Shown piece by piece: positions 14,857-22,941 of a stretch of 32,448 nt of DNA (positions are counted from its first letter, which is position 1; each line of letters starts with the position of its first letter). The translations under genes and the position numbers were made by a program. Location: contig NZ_JAANIH010000086.1 in NCBI RefSeq assembly GCF_014529705.1, forward strand, positions 1-32,448. Reading direction: 5' to 3'. The notes under the pieces were generated by a model. That model made no database searches. It worked only from the letters and a program-made list of their open reading frames with translations, and was not told the origin of the DNA. This stretch comes from Bradyrhizobium campsiandrae (GTDB lineage: Bacteria > Pseudomonadota > Alphaproteobacteria > Rhizobiales > Xanthobacteraceae).

Positions 14857-15846
14857 CTATCCGATGTCACGTAATGTGCGCGAGGTCAGACCGTAGAATT
14901 TCAGATGAACCCGATTCATCTGCTCGACTGACCCGAAGCCGCATCTGGCCGCGACCGTCTTGAGCGGCAAGGTCGAGGTCCGAAGGTGGTGACGTGCCGT
15001 ATCGGCACGAAGCCGTTTGACGGTCTCGGCAGGCGGCACGCCGATCAGCGTTCGATATTTGCGTGCGAATGTTCGCTCGCTCATGCCCGCCCGAGCCGCA
15101 AGCTCGGGAATGCGCAGGTCGCGGCTGAGATTGGCCAGGATCCACTGGTGAAGCTCCGCAAAGGCTCCCGCCTTGTCGTGGTCAATGGTCTCGATGAAGT
15201 CGCTGAATTGCGATTGGTTGCCTGGTCGCTTGACGTAGAGGACCATCCACTTGGCCGTGATTGCGGCAGCCGCTTCGCCGTGATCGTCCGCGACGAGCGC
15301 GAGGGCGAGGTCGATGCCGGCGCTGACGCCTGCAGAACTCCAGATTTTGCCGTCACGCACATAGATGGCATCGCGGTCAACGGTGACATCGCGGAAGTTC
15401 CGTTGGAGCTTGTCGAAATCGACCCAATGCGTGGTCGCTCGCTTGCCGGCAAGGAGCCCAGCCCGCGCAAGCACGAGTGCGCCGTTGCAGACGGAGCAGA
15501 TCCGCTCCGCCTCGTGCATGTGGCGCCGCAACCAGCCGATCAGGAGCGGATCGCGCGATGCCGCTTCGACACCCCTTCCTCCAACCACCATCACCGTCGT
15601 TCCGGGCTTCAATGCGGACGGCAAAGGCTCGGCATCGATCGCCAACGACAAGGAGCCCTGTACCCTGGTGGGGCCTGATGACACGACCGAGACCCGGTAA
15701 TCGATCGGCAGCCCTGTAGCGGCATCCCGCGCATGGTCGCTCGCCGAAAGGAACACCTGCATCGGGCCGGCGAGATCGAGCACCTGGAAGCCCGGAAAGG
15801 CCAGAAAGACAATCTGCCGAGGGGTTGCCGAGGCCGGTGTGAGCAT
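14857..15846 (-). CDS. GlxA-type transcriptional regulator (DJ-1/PfpI domain plus AraC HTH)
   Basis: 329 aa from ATG at 15846. A TTG at 15882 would add 12 residues, and no Shine-Dalgarno decides between them. The N-terminal ~180 residues form a DJ-1/PfpI (class I amidotransferase-like) ligand domain: IVFLAFPGFQVLDLAGPMQVF, then the elbow CSVCNGALVLARAGLLAGKRATTHW. The C-terminal ~100 residues are an AraC/XylS double HTH (LAARAGMSERTFARKYRTLIG, then VAARCGFGSVEQMNRVH). Such regulators usually sense small metabolites and activate a nearby catabolic gene. The divergent NIPSNAP gene is the obvious target. TTGGCA sites lie in the shared control region. Confidence 0.88.
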   Translation of the reverse strand: MLTPASATPRQIVFLAFPGFQVLDLAGPMQVFLSASDHARDAATGLPIDYRVSVVSSGPTRVQGSLSLAIDAEPLPSALKPGTTVMVVGGRGVEAASRDPLLIGWLRRHMHEAERICSVCNGALVLARAGLLAGKRATTHWVDFDKLQRNFRDVTVDRDAIYVRDGKIWSSAGVSAGIDLALALVADDHGEAAAAITAKWMVLYVKRPGNQSQFSDFIETIDHDKAGAFAELHQWILANLSRDLRIPELAARAGMSERTFARKYRTLIGVPPAETVKRLRADTARHHLRTSTLPLKTVAARCGFGSVEQMNRVHLKFYGLTSRTLRDIG

Positions 15847-15882
15847 TGGCAGAAAATACGAGAAATTTGGCAAATATGCCAA
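15846..15882. promoter_or_regulatory. Putative AraC/GlxA-type operator, TTGGCA half-sites
   Basis: Direct repeats TTGGCA at 15846-15851 and 15867-15872 start exactly 21 bp apart (two helical turns). The second is part of the palindrome TTGGCAAATATGCCAA at 15867-15882. It lies between the divergent GlxA-type regulator and NIPSNAP genes. It overlaps the regulator start region, which would suit autoregulation. The binding itself is inferred. Confidence 0.5.
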
Positions 15883-15930
15883 TCGTAACAGGCGTAACCC
15901 GGACAGGTCTGAACCAAGCGAGGATGAGAG

Positions 15931-16257
15931 ATGATCTACGAGTTGCGCACCTACCGCACCCTGCCGGACCGGATGCCGGCACTGCTGAAGCGCTTTGAGA
16001 CGCGGACATTGAAGATTTGGCAGCGATTGGGCATTCGCCAGCTTGGCTTTTGGCGGACCACGGTCGGACCGTCACACCTTGAGCTCGTCTACATCCTCGT
16101 CTGGGAGTCGCTCGCGGAGCGGGAGCGTCTTTGGGGTTCCTTCGTAGCGGACCCCGAATGGCTGGAGGCAGCCGCGGCCTCGGAGGTCGACGGGCCAATC
16201 CTTGCGAATATATCGAGTTCTTTCATGAGCCCGACGAGCTTCTCGGCCCTGCAATAA
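15931..16257 (+). CDS. NIPSNAP family protein
   Basis: 108 aa. The N-terminus MIYELRTYRTLPDRMPALLKRFETRTLKIWQRLGI, then QLGFWRTTVGPSHLELVYILVWESLAERERLWGSF, is characteristic of NIPSNAP, a small ferredoxin-like-fold family related to Dabb/antibiotic-biosynthesis monooxygenase folds. The family's biochemical function is poorly known in bacteria. GAGGA lies 7 bases before the ATG. It is divergent from the GlxA-type regulator with TTGGCA sites between, so it is likely regulated by it. The end is separated from the convergent MFS gene by a strong hairpin. Confidence 0.85.
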   Translation: MIYELRTYRTLPDRMPALLKRFETRTLKIWQRLGIRQLGFWRTTVGPSHLELVYILVWESLAERERLWGSFVADPEWLEAAAASEVDGPILANISSSFMSPTSFSALQ

Positions 16258-16288
16258 GAGCGGCCTCGCGCATTCATACCTGTTCCCG

Positions 16289-16312
16289 GGCGGCGATATT
16301 AACATCGCCGCC
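16289..16312. terminator. Probable bidirectional stop hairpin between NIPSNAP and MFS genes
   Basis: Perfect 9-bp stem GGCGGCGAT/ATCGCCGCC with loop ATTAAC, located in the 67-bp gap between two converging genes. It has no T-tract on either side, so the call rests on stem strength and position. Confidence 0.5.
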
Positions 16313-16324
16313 GCGGGGGCCCCC

Positions 16325-17596
16325 TCACACCACACTCCTCCCCGCCCGCTCCGCCACCCCCTTCTGCACGAAATACATCGCCACCAGCGTGATAACAGTC
16401 GTGGTGACGATGACGTAGCCGATCCGCTCGAAATGCAGCAGCGATCCATCCGCTTGCTGCGAGATGATCGCCGCCGCGAGCATCGAGCCGATGCCGCCGG
16501 AGAGCTGCTGCAGCGAGGCGCTGATCGCGCTGAACGAGCCGCGCTGGGTGGGATCGGGGATCGCCGATATGATCGCCTGCGACGGGATCATGCGCGAGAA
16601 GATGCCGACGAACAGCAGCACGTTGACGGTGATCGCTGTTGCCAGCGAGACGTGGCCGAGATGGGTGTAGATCAGCACCATCAGGATGGTCATCGCGCAG
16701 CCGAACACGAAGGTCGGATATTTGCCGAAGCTGTCGGACGCGCGGCCGACCAGCGGCCCCGTGACGATGCTGAACAGGCCGGAGACCAGATAGATCGTCG
16801 GCAGATGCGCCATGTCGATGCCGATATTGTTCACGGTGAAGGCGCTGGAGAACGGCATCAGCATGTAGCCGCCGGTCGCCAGCAATGTCGTGACCGCGAA
16901 GGCCAGCGTGTAGCGCGGCTCGCTGACCGTCGCGACCAGATGATGGAACGGATTCCTGTCCTGCTTCAGCTTCAGATGGGCATCGACCGGCGCCATGGCG
17001 AAGGCGATCACGGCGATGGCCGCGATCGACAGGCCGACGATTGCGATGAAGCAGACATGCCAGTTCCAATGATTGGCGAGAAACAGCCCGGCGGGCACGC
17101 CGAGCACCTGGCTCGCGGCGAACGCGGTCTGGACGAACCCCATCACGCGGCCGCGCAGGTGCAGCGGAAACAGATCGGTGACGATGGCGAGCACGATCGA
17201 GCCGATCACGCCGCCGAACAATCCGGTCACGATCCGGCCGAGCAGCAGCACATGGTAAGTCTGCGCCAGCGCGCATAGCAGGGTCCCGAGCGTGAAGCCG
17301 GCATAGAAGAACAGCAGCAGGCGCTTGCGGTCGAAGCGATCGGCAAAGCCGGCGGCCAGAATGCCCGAAAGGCCGGCGCTGAACGCGTAGGCCGAGACCG
17401 CCACGCCGAATTGCGCGGCCGTGATGTTGAGCGAGGGCATCATGATGGCGCCGAGCGGCGACATGATGATGAAGTCGAGGATGATCGTGAACTGCGCGAA
17501 GGCGAGCAGCGCCACGAGGAGGGATTGGTAGCGCGTAAAGCCGCGCTGGCGTTCCTGCTGATCGTCGATCGGCGCGGCGAGCGTCTGGTCTGTCAT
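16325..17596 (-). CDS. MFS transporter, drug/metabolite efflux type
   Basis: 423 aa. ATG at 17596-17594 is used because upstream in-frame residues are Arg-rich and uncharged helices start only after MTDQTL. About 12 hydrophobic segments are visible. Motif A appears as GFADRFDRKRLLL after the second helix, and QVLGVPAGLFLANHWNWHVCF resembles the motif C region of DHA-type exporters. The second half has LVGRASDSFGKYPTFVFG. The substrate is unknown. It is divergent from the HAD-UbiA gene with 257 bp between. It might export an envelope precursor, but nothing in the sequence shows this. Confidence 0.88.
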   Translation of the reverse strand: MTDQTLAAPIDDQQERQRGFTRYQSLLVALLAFAQFTIILDFIIMSPLGAIMMPSLNITAAQFGVAVSAYAFSAGLSGILAAGFADRFDRKRLLLFFYAGFTLGTLLCALAQTYHVLLLGRIVTGLFGGVIGSIVLAIVTDLFPLHLRGRVMGFVQTAFAASQVLGVPAGLFLANHWNWHVCFIAIVGLSIAAIAVIAFAMAPVDAHLKLKQDRNPFHHLVATVSEPRYTLAFAVTTLLATGGYMLMPFSSAFTVNNIGIDMAHLPTIYLVSGLFSIVTGPLVGRASDSFGKYPTFVFGCAMTILMVLIYTHLGHVSLATAITVNVLLFVGIFSRMIPSQAIISAIPDPTQRGSFSAISASLQQLSGGIGSMLAAAIISQQADGSLLHFERIGYVIVTTTVITLVAMYFVQKGVAERAGRSVV

Positions 17597-17853
17597 GGCA
17601 CCTGAGGCGTGGGGGAGGCTGGGCTCAGATGGGGTGCGGCGCCGCCGATTACCACCGGTACGGGCCCCAGGTTCCGCTGGTATATCGCGCGCACGGCGGA
17701 TTGTGGGATCCCTGCAACAGGCTGCTGTCCGGCCCAGCTTCAAACCGGGTTAAGCCGGCCTTAGCCAATGCCGCCTAGGGTCGCGTCCGTCCTTTTTCGC
17801 GCGAAACGGCCTGCCCTGGCCCGCCGTGCCGCGGTCAGTCAGAGCATTTTCGG
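17597..17853. other. Intergenic control region between divergent MFS and UbiA genes
   Basis: 257 bp without a gene. It must carry promoters for both directions. A short inverted repeat (CCGG GTTAAG CCGG, about 17743-17756) is the only structure I noticed, and I could not place confident -35/-10 boxes. Confidence 0.4.
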
Positions 17854-19173
17854 ATGGAGCAGCCCGTCCTGCAGTACGATCGGGGTGAGGCCGCGCCGCA
17901 GGCGACGCCGGCCCGCACCCTCGTCGTCGATCTCGAAGGCGCGCTCTTGCGCTCCGAACTGCTGCTGGAAGCGCTGTTCTCTGCGCCGGCCCGCGGGCTG
18001 GCCCGCTTCGGCGCCGGCGGACGCGCCGGCATGGCCGCGCTCACCGACGTTCTGGCGCGCGCCGGGATCGACTATGCCCACCTGCCCTATGATGCCGGCG
18101 TGCTGAACCAGGCGCTGGCGGTGCGAGCGCGCGGCGCCAAGATCTTTCTGGTCGCGGACCGCTTCGCCGATCATGCCGCCGGCATCGCCGCGCATCTCGG
18201 TTTCGATGGCGTGGTGACATCGGCCGATCTCGCTGCCGGTGACCGTCTGCCGTTCGATCGCGCATCGATCGAGCGCATCGACCGCGTCAGCCGCGGCGGC
18301 GCGAGCCTGAAGACCTGGGCCAGCGCGCTGCGAATCTATCAATACGCCAAGAACACGCTGCTGTTCGTGCCCGCGATCACGGCGCACCAGCTGAATGTTG
18401 CGACGCTCGGCACGACGCTGCTGGCGTTCCTGGCATTCTCGGCCTGCGCCTCCGGCGCCTATCTGATGAACGATCTGCTCGATCTCGCCGCCGATCGCCA
18501 GCACCCGACCAAGCGCCATCGCGCGCTTGCGGCCGGCGACCTCAAGATCTCGTCGGCGCTGTCGGCGATCCCCTTATTGTGGCTGTTCGCGCTCATCGCC
18601 AGCCTCTGCATCTCGCCGCTGTTTCTCGGTGCGCTCGCCGCCTATCTCGCCACCACCATCGCCTATTCGCTCGCGCTCAAGCGCAAGATGCTGGTCGATG
18701 TGGTCACGCTTGCGGGGCTCTATTCCTTGCGCATCGTCGCCGGCGCGGTCGCAGCCGGCGTCGTGCTGTCGGAATGGCTGATGGTGTTCTCGCTGTTCGT
18801 GTTCACCTCGCTCGCGCTGATCAAGCGCTTCAGCGAGCTCAGCATGCGCCAGGGCGAGGGCCTTTCCGATCCCTCCAACCGCGACTACCGCATCAGCGAC
18901 CTCAACATCATCGGTGCGATGGCGGCGGCGAGCGCCATGAATGCGGTGACGGTGTTTTCGCTCTACGTCTCCTCCTCCGCAGTGACCCCGCTCTACAGCC
19001 GGCCCTGGATGCTCTGGCTGCTGGCGCCCCTGCTGCTCTACTGGTTCGGCCGGGCCCTGATGATCGCGCATCGCCGCGAGATGCCCGATGATCCCATTAT
19101 CTACGCCTTCCGGGATGGGGCGAGCCGCTTCACCGTGGCAGCGATGGTCTGCATCATGCTGGCGGCGATCTGA
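17854..19173 (+). CDS. HAD-like/UbiA prenyltransferase fusion, phosphoribosyl-polyprenol synthase-like
   Basis: 439 aa. The N-terminal ~145 residues resemble a haloacid-dehalogenase domain, but its motif I reads DLEGA (Asp26, Glu28, Ala30) instead of DxDGT, and the later acidic motifs are not visible. The phosphatase half is therefore probably inactive. The C-terminal ~290 residues are a UbiA domain with the prenyl-diphosphate motif NDLLDLAADRQHPTKRHRAL (Asn206, Asp207, Asp210, Asp214), the second region KMLVDVVTLAGLYSLRIVAG, and about eight membrane helices. This arrangement matches proteins related to Rv3806c (decaprenyl-phosphate 5-phosphoribosyltransferase) and rhizobial NoeC. With the DprE1/DprE2-like pair 6.3 kb upstream it could make a polyprenyl-phosphoryl-pentose donor. 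That function is inference. Confidence 0.8.
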   Translation: MEQPVLQYDRGEAAPQATPARTLVVDLEGALLRSELLLEALFSAPARGLARFGAGGRAGMAALTDVLARAGIDYAHLPYDAGVLNQALAVRARGAKIFLVADRFADHAAGIAAHLGFDGVVTSADLAAGDRLPFDRASIERIDRVSRGGASLKTWASALRIYQYAKNTLLFVPAITAHQLNVATLGTTLLAFLAFSACASGAYLMNDLLDLAADRQHPTKRHRALAAGDLKISSALSAIPLLWLFALIASLCISPLFLGALAAYLATTIAYSLALKRKMLVDVVTLAGLYSLRIVAGAVAAGVVLSEWLMVFSLFVFTSLALIKRFSELSMRQGEGLSDPSNRDYRISDLNIIGAMAAASAMNAVTVFSLYVSSSAVTPLYSRPWMLWLLAPLLLYWFGRALMIAHRREMPDDPIIYAFRDGASRFTVAAMVCIMLAAI

Positions 19174-19272
19174 GGCAGCTTGCGCAGGCGCCCCGCAGTG
19201 GATACATCGCGGACCATCCGATTAGCCTATGATGACGACACGAGCGATTCGATTTTTAGGGTTTGAAACGCC

Positions 19273-19887
19273 ATGACCGTACGCCTGCATCGCGGTGACC
19301 TGCCTGACCTCTCCCGCTACACCGGCGCGGTGGCGATCGACACCGAGACCATGGGGCTCAACCCGCATCGCGACCGGCTCTGCGTGGTCCAGCTCTCGCC
19401 GGGCGACGGCAGTGCCGACGTGGTGCAGATCCCCAAGGGGCACACCGACGCGCCGAACCTGAAGGCGCTGCTGGCCAATCCCGCCAACACGAAGATCTTC
19501 CATTTCGCGCGGTTCGACGTCGCGGTGCTGTACCAGACCTTCGGCGTGATGACCGGGCCGATCTACTGCACCAAGATCGCCTCTCGCCTGACCCGCACCT
19601 ATACCGATCGCCACGGCCTCAAGGACCTCGTGCGTGAGGTGCTCAACGTCGATCTCTCCAAGCAGCAGCAGTCCAGCGATTGGGGCTCCGACAGCCTGAC
19701 CGAGCCGCAGCTGGCTTACGCCGCTTCCGACGTGCTGCATCTGCACGGTTTACGCGAGCGGCTCGATGCCATGCTGGTCCGGGAGGGCCGCGCCCAGCTG
19801 GCAAAAGCCTGTTTCGATTTCCTGCCGACCCGCGCTCTGCTCGATCTGCAGGGCTGGGCGGAAGAGGACATTTTCGCGCATTCCTGA
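19273..19887 (+). CDS. rnd: Ribonuclease D-type 3'-5' exonuclease, short form
   Basis: 204 aa. DEDDy exonuclease domain only: motif I VAIDTETMGL (Asp23, Glu25), motif II FHFARFDVAVL, and motif III YAASDVLHLHGL with Tyr four residues before the Asp. The two HRDC domains of E. coli RNase D are absent, as is usual for the short alphaproteobacterial form. It trims 3' ends of structured RNA such as tRNA precursors. It precedes lptC in the common Rhizobiales order, but a 117-bp palindromic repeat lies between. Confidence 0.88.
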   Translation: MTVRLHRGDLPDLSRYTGAVAIDTETMGLNPHRDRLCVVQLSPGDGSADVVQIPKGHTDAPNLKALLANPANTKIFHFARFDVAVLYQTFGVMTGPIYCTKIASRLTRTYTDRHGLKDLVREVLNVDLSKQQQSSDWGSDSLTEPQLAYAASDVLHLHGLRERLDAMLVREGRAQLAKACFDFLPTRALLDLQGWAEEDIFAHS

Positions 19888-19897
19888 GGTTTCCTGA

Positions 19898-20014
19898 CCT
19901 CTCCCGCTTGCAAGAGAGGTCGCGCCGAAGGCGCGGGTGAGGGTTCTCTCCTCCAGGGGACTGTCCCATTGCGCAGGCACCCCCACCCCGGCCCTCCCCA
20001 GCAAGCGGGAGAGG
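19898..20014. repeat. Palindromic intergenic repeat between rnd and lptC
   Basis: The outer arms CCTCTCCCGCTTGC (19898-19911) and GCAAGCGGGAGAGG (20001-20014) are exact inverted repeats. An inner hairpin CGCGCC GAA GGCGCG lies at 19921-19935. The block is typical of mobile palindromic repeats in Bradyrhizobium. It may cut transcription between rnd and the lpt genes. Confidence 0.8.
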
Positions 20015-20149
20015 GGGAAGCGACCGCCCCGTTTCGGACACTTTCGTACCGGTTTGTCGCGGGCTGCATATTCCAGCGGTCGCGGGTACAATGAGGGTGC
20101 CCTCGATTGGAGCCTTCTGATCAAGGCGAGCGACCCCTCAGGAGCCCAG

Positions 20150-20875
20150 GTGAATTCGGCCCAGTTTCCCACCTACGACGCCGCGCTCGCGGCGAAGTTT
20201 ACCCAGGCGGCGCGCCACAGCCGCCTGGTGCGGATTCTGCGCATCGCGGTGCCGGCGACGGTGGCCGCGTCCATGGCTGCGATCATCGCCGTCTCGACCT
20301 TCCTCAACCCCTTCAAGATTCCCGTCAAGCTCGACTCCGGAAACCTCGTGGTCACAGGCACCAAGATCACGATGGAATCGCCGCATTTGTCCGGCTTCAC
20401 GCCGGATCAGCGCCCCTACGAGCTCTGGGCCAAGACCGCCACGCAGGACATCACCGACCCCGACCATGTCGACCTCAACGACCTCAAGGCAAAGGTGTTG
20501 ATGGAGGACAGGTCGACGATATTCCTCGATGCCCGCACCGGCCGCTTCGACAACAAGCAGCAGCAGCTCGACCTGCACAAGGACATCTTCCTGCGCACCT
20601 CGACCGGCTATGAGGCGCGGCTGAACTCGGCCTTCGTCGACATGAACAAGGGCACGGTCTCCTCGGACGATCATGTCGACGTCAAGCTGACCAATGGCAC
20701 GCTCACCGCCGACCGGCTGCGTATCACCGAGGGCGGCAACGTCATTCGTTTCGAAGGCAATGTCGTGATGCATCTGGACAAGCTGGACGATCCGGCTACG
20801 CAGGCCGCACCGGTCGAGCAGCCGGCACCGGCGAAGATGCGTACGCCACAGACCAAATCTGCGACCTCAAAGTGA
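20150..20875 (+). CDS. lptC: LPS export system inner-membrane protein LptC
   Basis: 241 aa from GTG at 20150, chosen because AGGAG lies 5 bases upstream. Earlier in-frame codons translate repeat DNA. A short cytoplasmic N-terminus is followed by one membrane helix (ILRIAVPATVAASMAAIIAVSTFL, about 32-55). A periplasmic beta-jellyroll follows (ITMESPHLSGFTPDQRPYELWAKTA, MEDRSTIFLDARTGRFD, VKLTNGTLTADRLRI). LptC receives LPS from LptBFG and passes it to LptA. Its stop overlaps a GTG that could start lptA, and lptA and lptB follow. Confidence 0.9.
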   Translation: MNSAQFPTYDAALAAKFTQAARHSRLVRILRIAVPATVAASMAAIIAVSTFLNPFKIPVKLDSGNLVVTGTKITMESPHLSGFTPDQRPYELWAKTATQDITDPDHVDLNDLKAKVLMEDRSTIFLDARTGRFDNKQQQLDLHKDIFLRTSTGYEARLNSAFVDMNKGTVSSDDHVDVKLTNGTLTADRLRITEGGNVIRFEGNVVMHLDKLDDPATQAAPVEQPAPAKMRTPQTKSATSK

Positions 20876-20880
20876 TTTTC

Positions 20881-21618
20881 ATGATCAAGTTTTTTTCGCG
20901 CAGCGACAACAAGCGCAGGGCCGTCGTCGGCGCAGCCGCGCTTGCTATGGGTGTCTTGATCGCATCCGGTGAAAGCCGCGCGCAGAGTTCGGCGACTGCG
21001 CCCAACAACGCTTTGCAGGGCTTTACGCAGAACCGCGATCAACCGATCCAGATCGAAGCCGCTTCGCTCGAGATGCACGACAAGAAGAAGGAAGCGACCT
21101 TCTCCGGCGATGCGAAGAGCAATGTGAAGGTCATCCAGGGCGACACCACCATGACCTCGAAGACGCTGGTGGTGTTCTACGAATCCGGCAACGACAAGCC
21201 CGCCGCGCCGCAGCCGGCGCCCGCCAAGGGCGCGAAGGCGGCACCGATGCAATCGGCGACGCCGGGGCCGGGCGGCGCCTCCTCGATCAAGCGGCTGGAA
21301 GCGCATGGCAATGTCGTGGTCACCCAGAAGGATCAGGTGGTCACGGGCGAGACCGCGGTCTTCGACACCAAGACAAATCTCATCACCATGTTCGGCGGCA
21401 GCTCGGGTCAGGTGGTGATGACGCAGTGCAAGAACGTGATGCGCGGCGATCGGCTCAAGGTCGACATGACGACCGGCGTGTCTCGCGTGGAGTCCGACAG
21501 CGGCCGGGTTCAGGTGCTGCTGCCGCAGGGGGGCAAGGATGATTGCGGTCCAGGTGGCTCCGCCAAGCCCGGCGGGGCGCCCCCTTTGCAATTGCCCGGA
21601 GCAACCAAACAAAAGTGA
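20881..21618 (+). CDS. lptA: LPS export periplasmic protein LptA
   Basis: 245 aa from ATG at 20881. A GTG at 20872, overlapping the lptC stop, is the alternative. A signal peptide (RRAVVGAAALAMGVLIASGESRAQ) leads to an OstA-type beta-jellyroll: PIQIEAASLEMHDKKKEATFSGDAK, MTSKTLVVFYES, then VVVTQKDQVVTGETAVFDTKTNLITMFG and GDRLKVDMTTG. A Pro/Ala-rich insert of about 30 residues sits between strands, and a Gly/Pro-rich tail ends the protein. LptA bridges inner and outer membranes for LPS transport. It directly follows lptC, and 221 bp separate it from lptB. Confidence 0.9.
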   Translation: MIKFFSRSDNKRRAVVGAAALAMGVLIASGESRAQSSATAPNNALQGFTQNRDQPIQIEAASLEMHDKKKEATFSGDAKSNVKVIQGDTTMTSKTLVVFYESGNDKPAAPQPAPAKGAKAAPMQSATPGPGGASSIKRLEAHGNVVVTQKDQVVTGETAVFDTKTNLITMFGGSSGQVVMTQCKNVMRGDRLKVDMTTGVSRVESDSGRVQVLLPQGGKDDCGPGGSAKPGGAPPLQLPGATKQK

Positions 21619-21839
21619 ATTCAACAGCTTGGCCCTGATGCGGCCGATCCGAGGTTGAAGCTTGCACTGCGAGACTGTATCTAGCGCGCAGGGCTTTCGA
21701 AGCGGGGTCCGCCGCTTTTCGGGCGTGTTTCACTGGGCATGAGACATCCCTTCATTCATGCTGCGTCGGCGAATCGAGGTCGGCGCGGCAGGCCGCGCGA
21801 GTGCCGCGCAGGGTCAGCGTAGAAGGCTAGAAGGCGGGG

Positions 21840-22850
21840 ATGGTCGATCTCTTCAGCATGTTCCGTCGGCGCCCCGCAAAGCGCGGCCGGCCAGGATTTG
21901 CCCGTCAGGACATCACCTCGCTCGGTGACGGCGTTGGCGGCCTCGTGGCGAGCCCTGTCAGGGACGCGCCCCCGATTGCGCGTGAGCAGCCGATGGCCTC
22001 CGACCCCTACGGCGTCGAGGCGCCGCCGCGGCCGCGCCAGCCGGCTGCCCAGGCCCCCAAGACCCATCCGGCCACCCGGCCGGCTGCAAAGTCCAACGGC
22101 ACGGGCGGCCCGCAGCTGTTGCGGCGGCCCGGCTTCCTGGCTGTGCATAGCGTGGAAAAATCCTATGGCAGCCGCCAGGTGGTGCGCGGCGTCAGCATCT
22201 ATGTGCGCCGCGGCGAAGCCGTCGGCCTGCTCGGCCCGAACGGCGCCGGCAAGACCACCGTGTTTTACATGATCACCGGCCTGATCAAGGCCGATCGCGG
22301 CGCGATCGAGCTCGATGGCCACGACGTCACCAAGCTGCCGATGTATCAGCGCGCGCGGCTCGGCATCGGCTATCTGCCGCAGGAAGCCTCGATCTTCCGC
22401 GGCCTCACCGTCGAGCAGAACATCCGCGCCGTGCTCGAAGTGGTCGAGCCCTCGCGCAGGAAACGCGAGGAGCAGCTCGACTCGCTGCTCGACGAGTTCA
22501 ACATCACGCGCCTTCGAAAATCGCCGTCGATTGCGCTGTCCGGTGGCGAGCGCCGCCGCGTCGAGATTGCGCGTGCATTGGCGACGCGTCCGAACTACAT
22601 GCTGCTCGACGAGCCGTTCGCCGGCATCGATCCGATCGCGGTCGGCGACATTCAGGACCTGGTCCGCCATCTCACCAACCGCGGCATCGGCGTTCTGATC
22701 ACCGATCACAATGTGCGCGAGACGCTCGGCCTGACCGATCGCGCCTATATCGTCTATGCAGGTGAAATCCTGACGGAGGGGACCCCGGACGAGATCGTCG
22801 CCGATCCCGATGTTCGCCGGCTTTACCTTGGCGAGGAATTTCGCCTCTAG
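21840..22850 (+). CDS. lptB: LPS export ABC transporter ATP-binding protein LptB, with N-terminal extension
   Basis: 336 aa, about 95 longer than E. coli LptB. The ATPase core runs from about residue 100: Walker A GPNGAGKTT, Q-loop GYLPQEAS, signature LSGGERRR, Walker B MLLDEPFAGID, H-loop TDHNV. The GLTVEQNIRAVLE and LYLGEEFRL ending are LptB traits. The first ~95 residues are Pro/Ala/Arg-rich, low complexity and probably disordered. They begin VDLFSMFRRRPAKRGRP. An AAGGCGGGG ribosome site precedes the ATG at 21840, so the long form is likely real. LptB powers LPS extraction through LptF/LptG. Confidence 0.93.
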   Translation: MVDLFSMFRRRPAKRGRPGFARQDITSLGDGVGGLVASPVRDAPPIAREQPMASDPYGVEAPPRPRQPAAQAPKTHPATRPAAKSNGTGGPQLLRRPGFLAVHSVEKSYGSRQVVRGVSIYVRRGEAVGLLGPNGAGKTTVFYMITGLIKADRGAIELDGHDVTKLPMYQRARLGIGYLPQEASIFRGLTVEQNIRAVLEVVEPSRRKREEQLDSLLDEFNITRLRKSPSIALSGGERRRVEIARALATRPNYMLLDEPFAGIDPIAVGDIQDLVRHLTNRGIGVLITDHNVRETLGLTDRAYIVYAGEILTEGTPDEIVADPDVRRLYLGEEFRL

Positions 22851-22941
22851 CCCTTTTTTGCGTTTCGTCAAGGCGTGTACATCGGCGCGAGACTAGGATA
22901 AGCAAAAATCGGACCAAATTTTCGGGAACGGTTCTTGCTTC

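Noticed and set aside
21662..21683. TTGCAC and TATCTA boxes before lptB
   Set aside because: The spacer is only 10 bases, too short for a sigma-70 type promoter.
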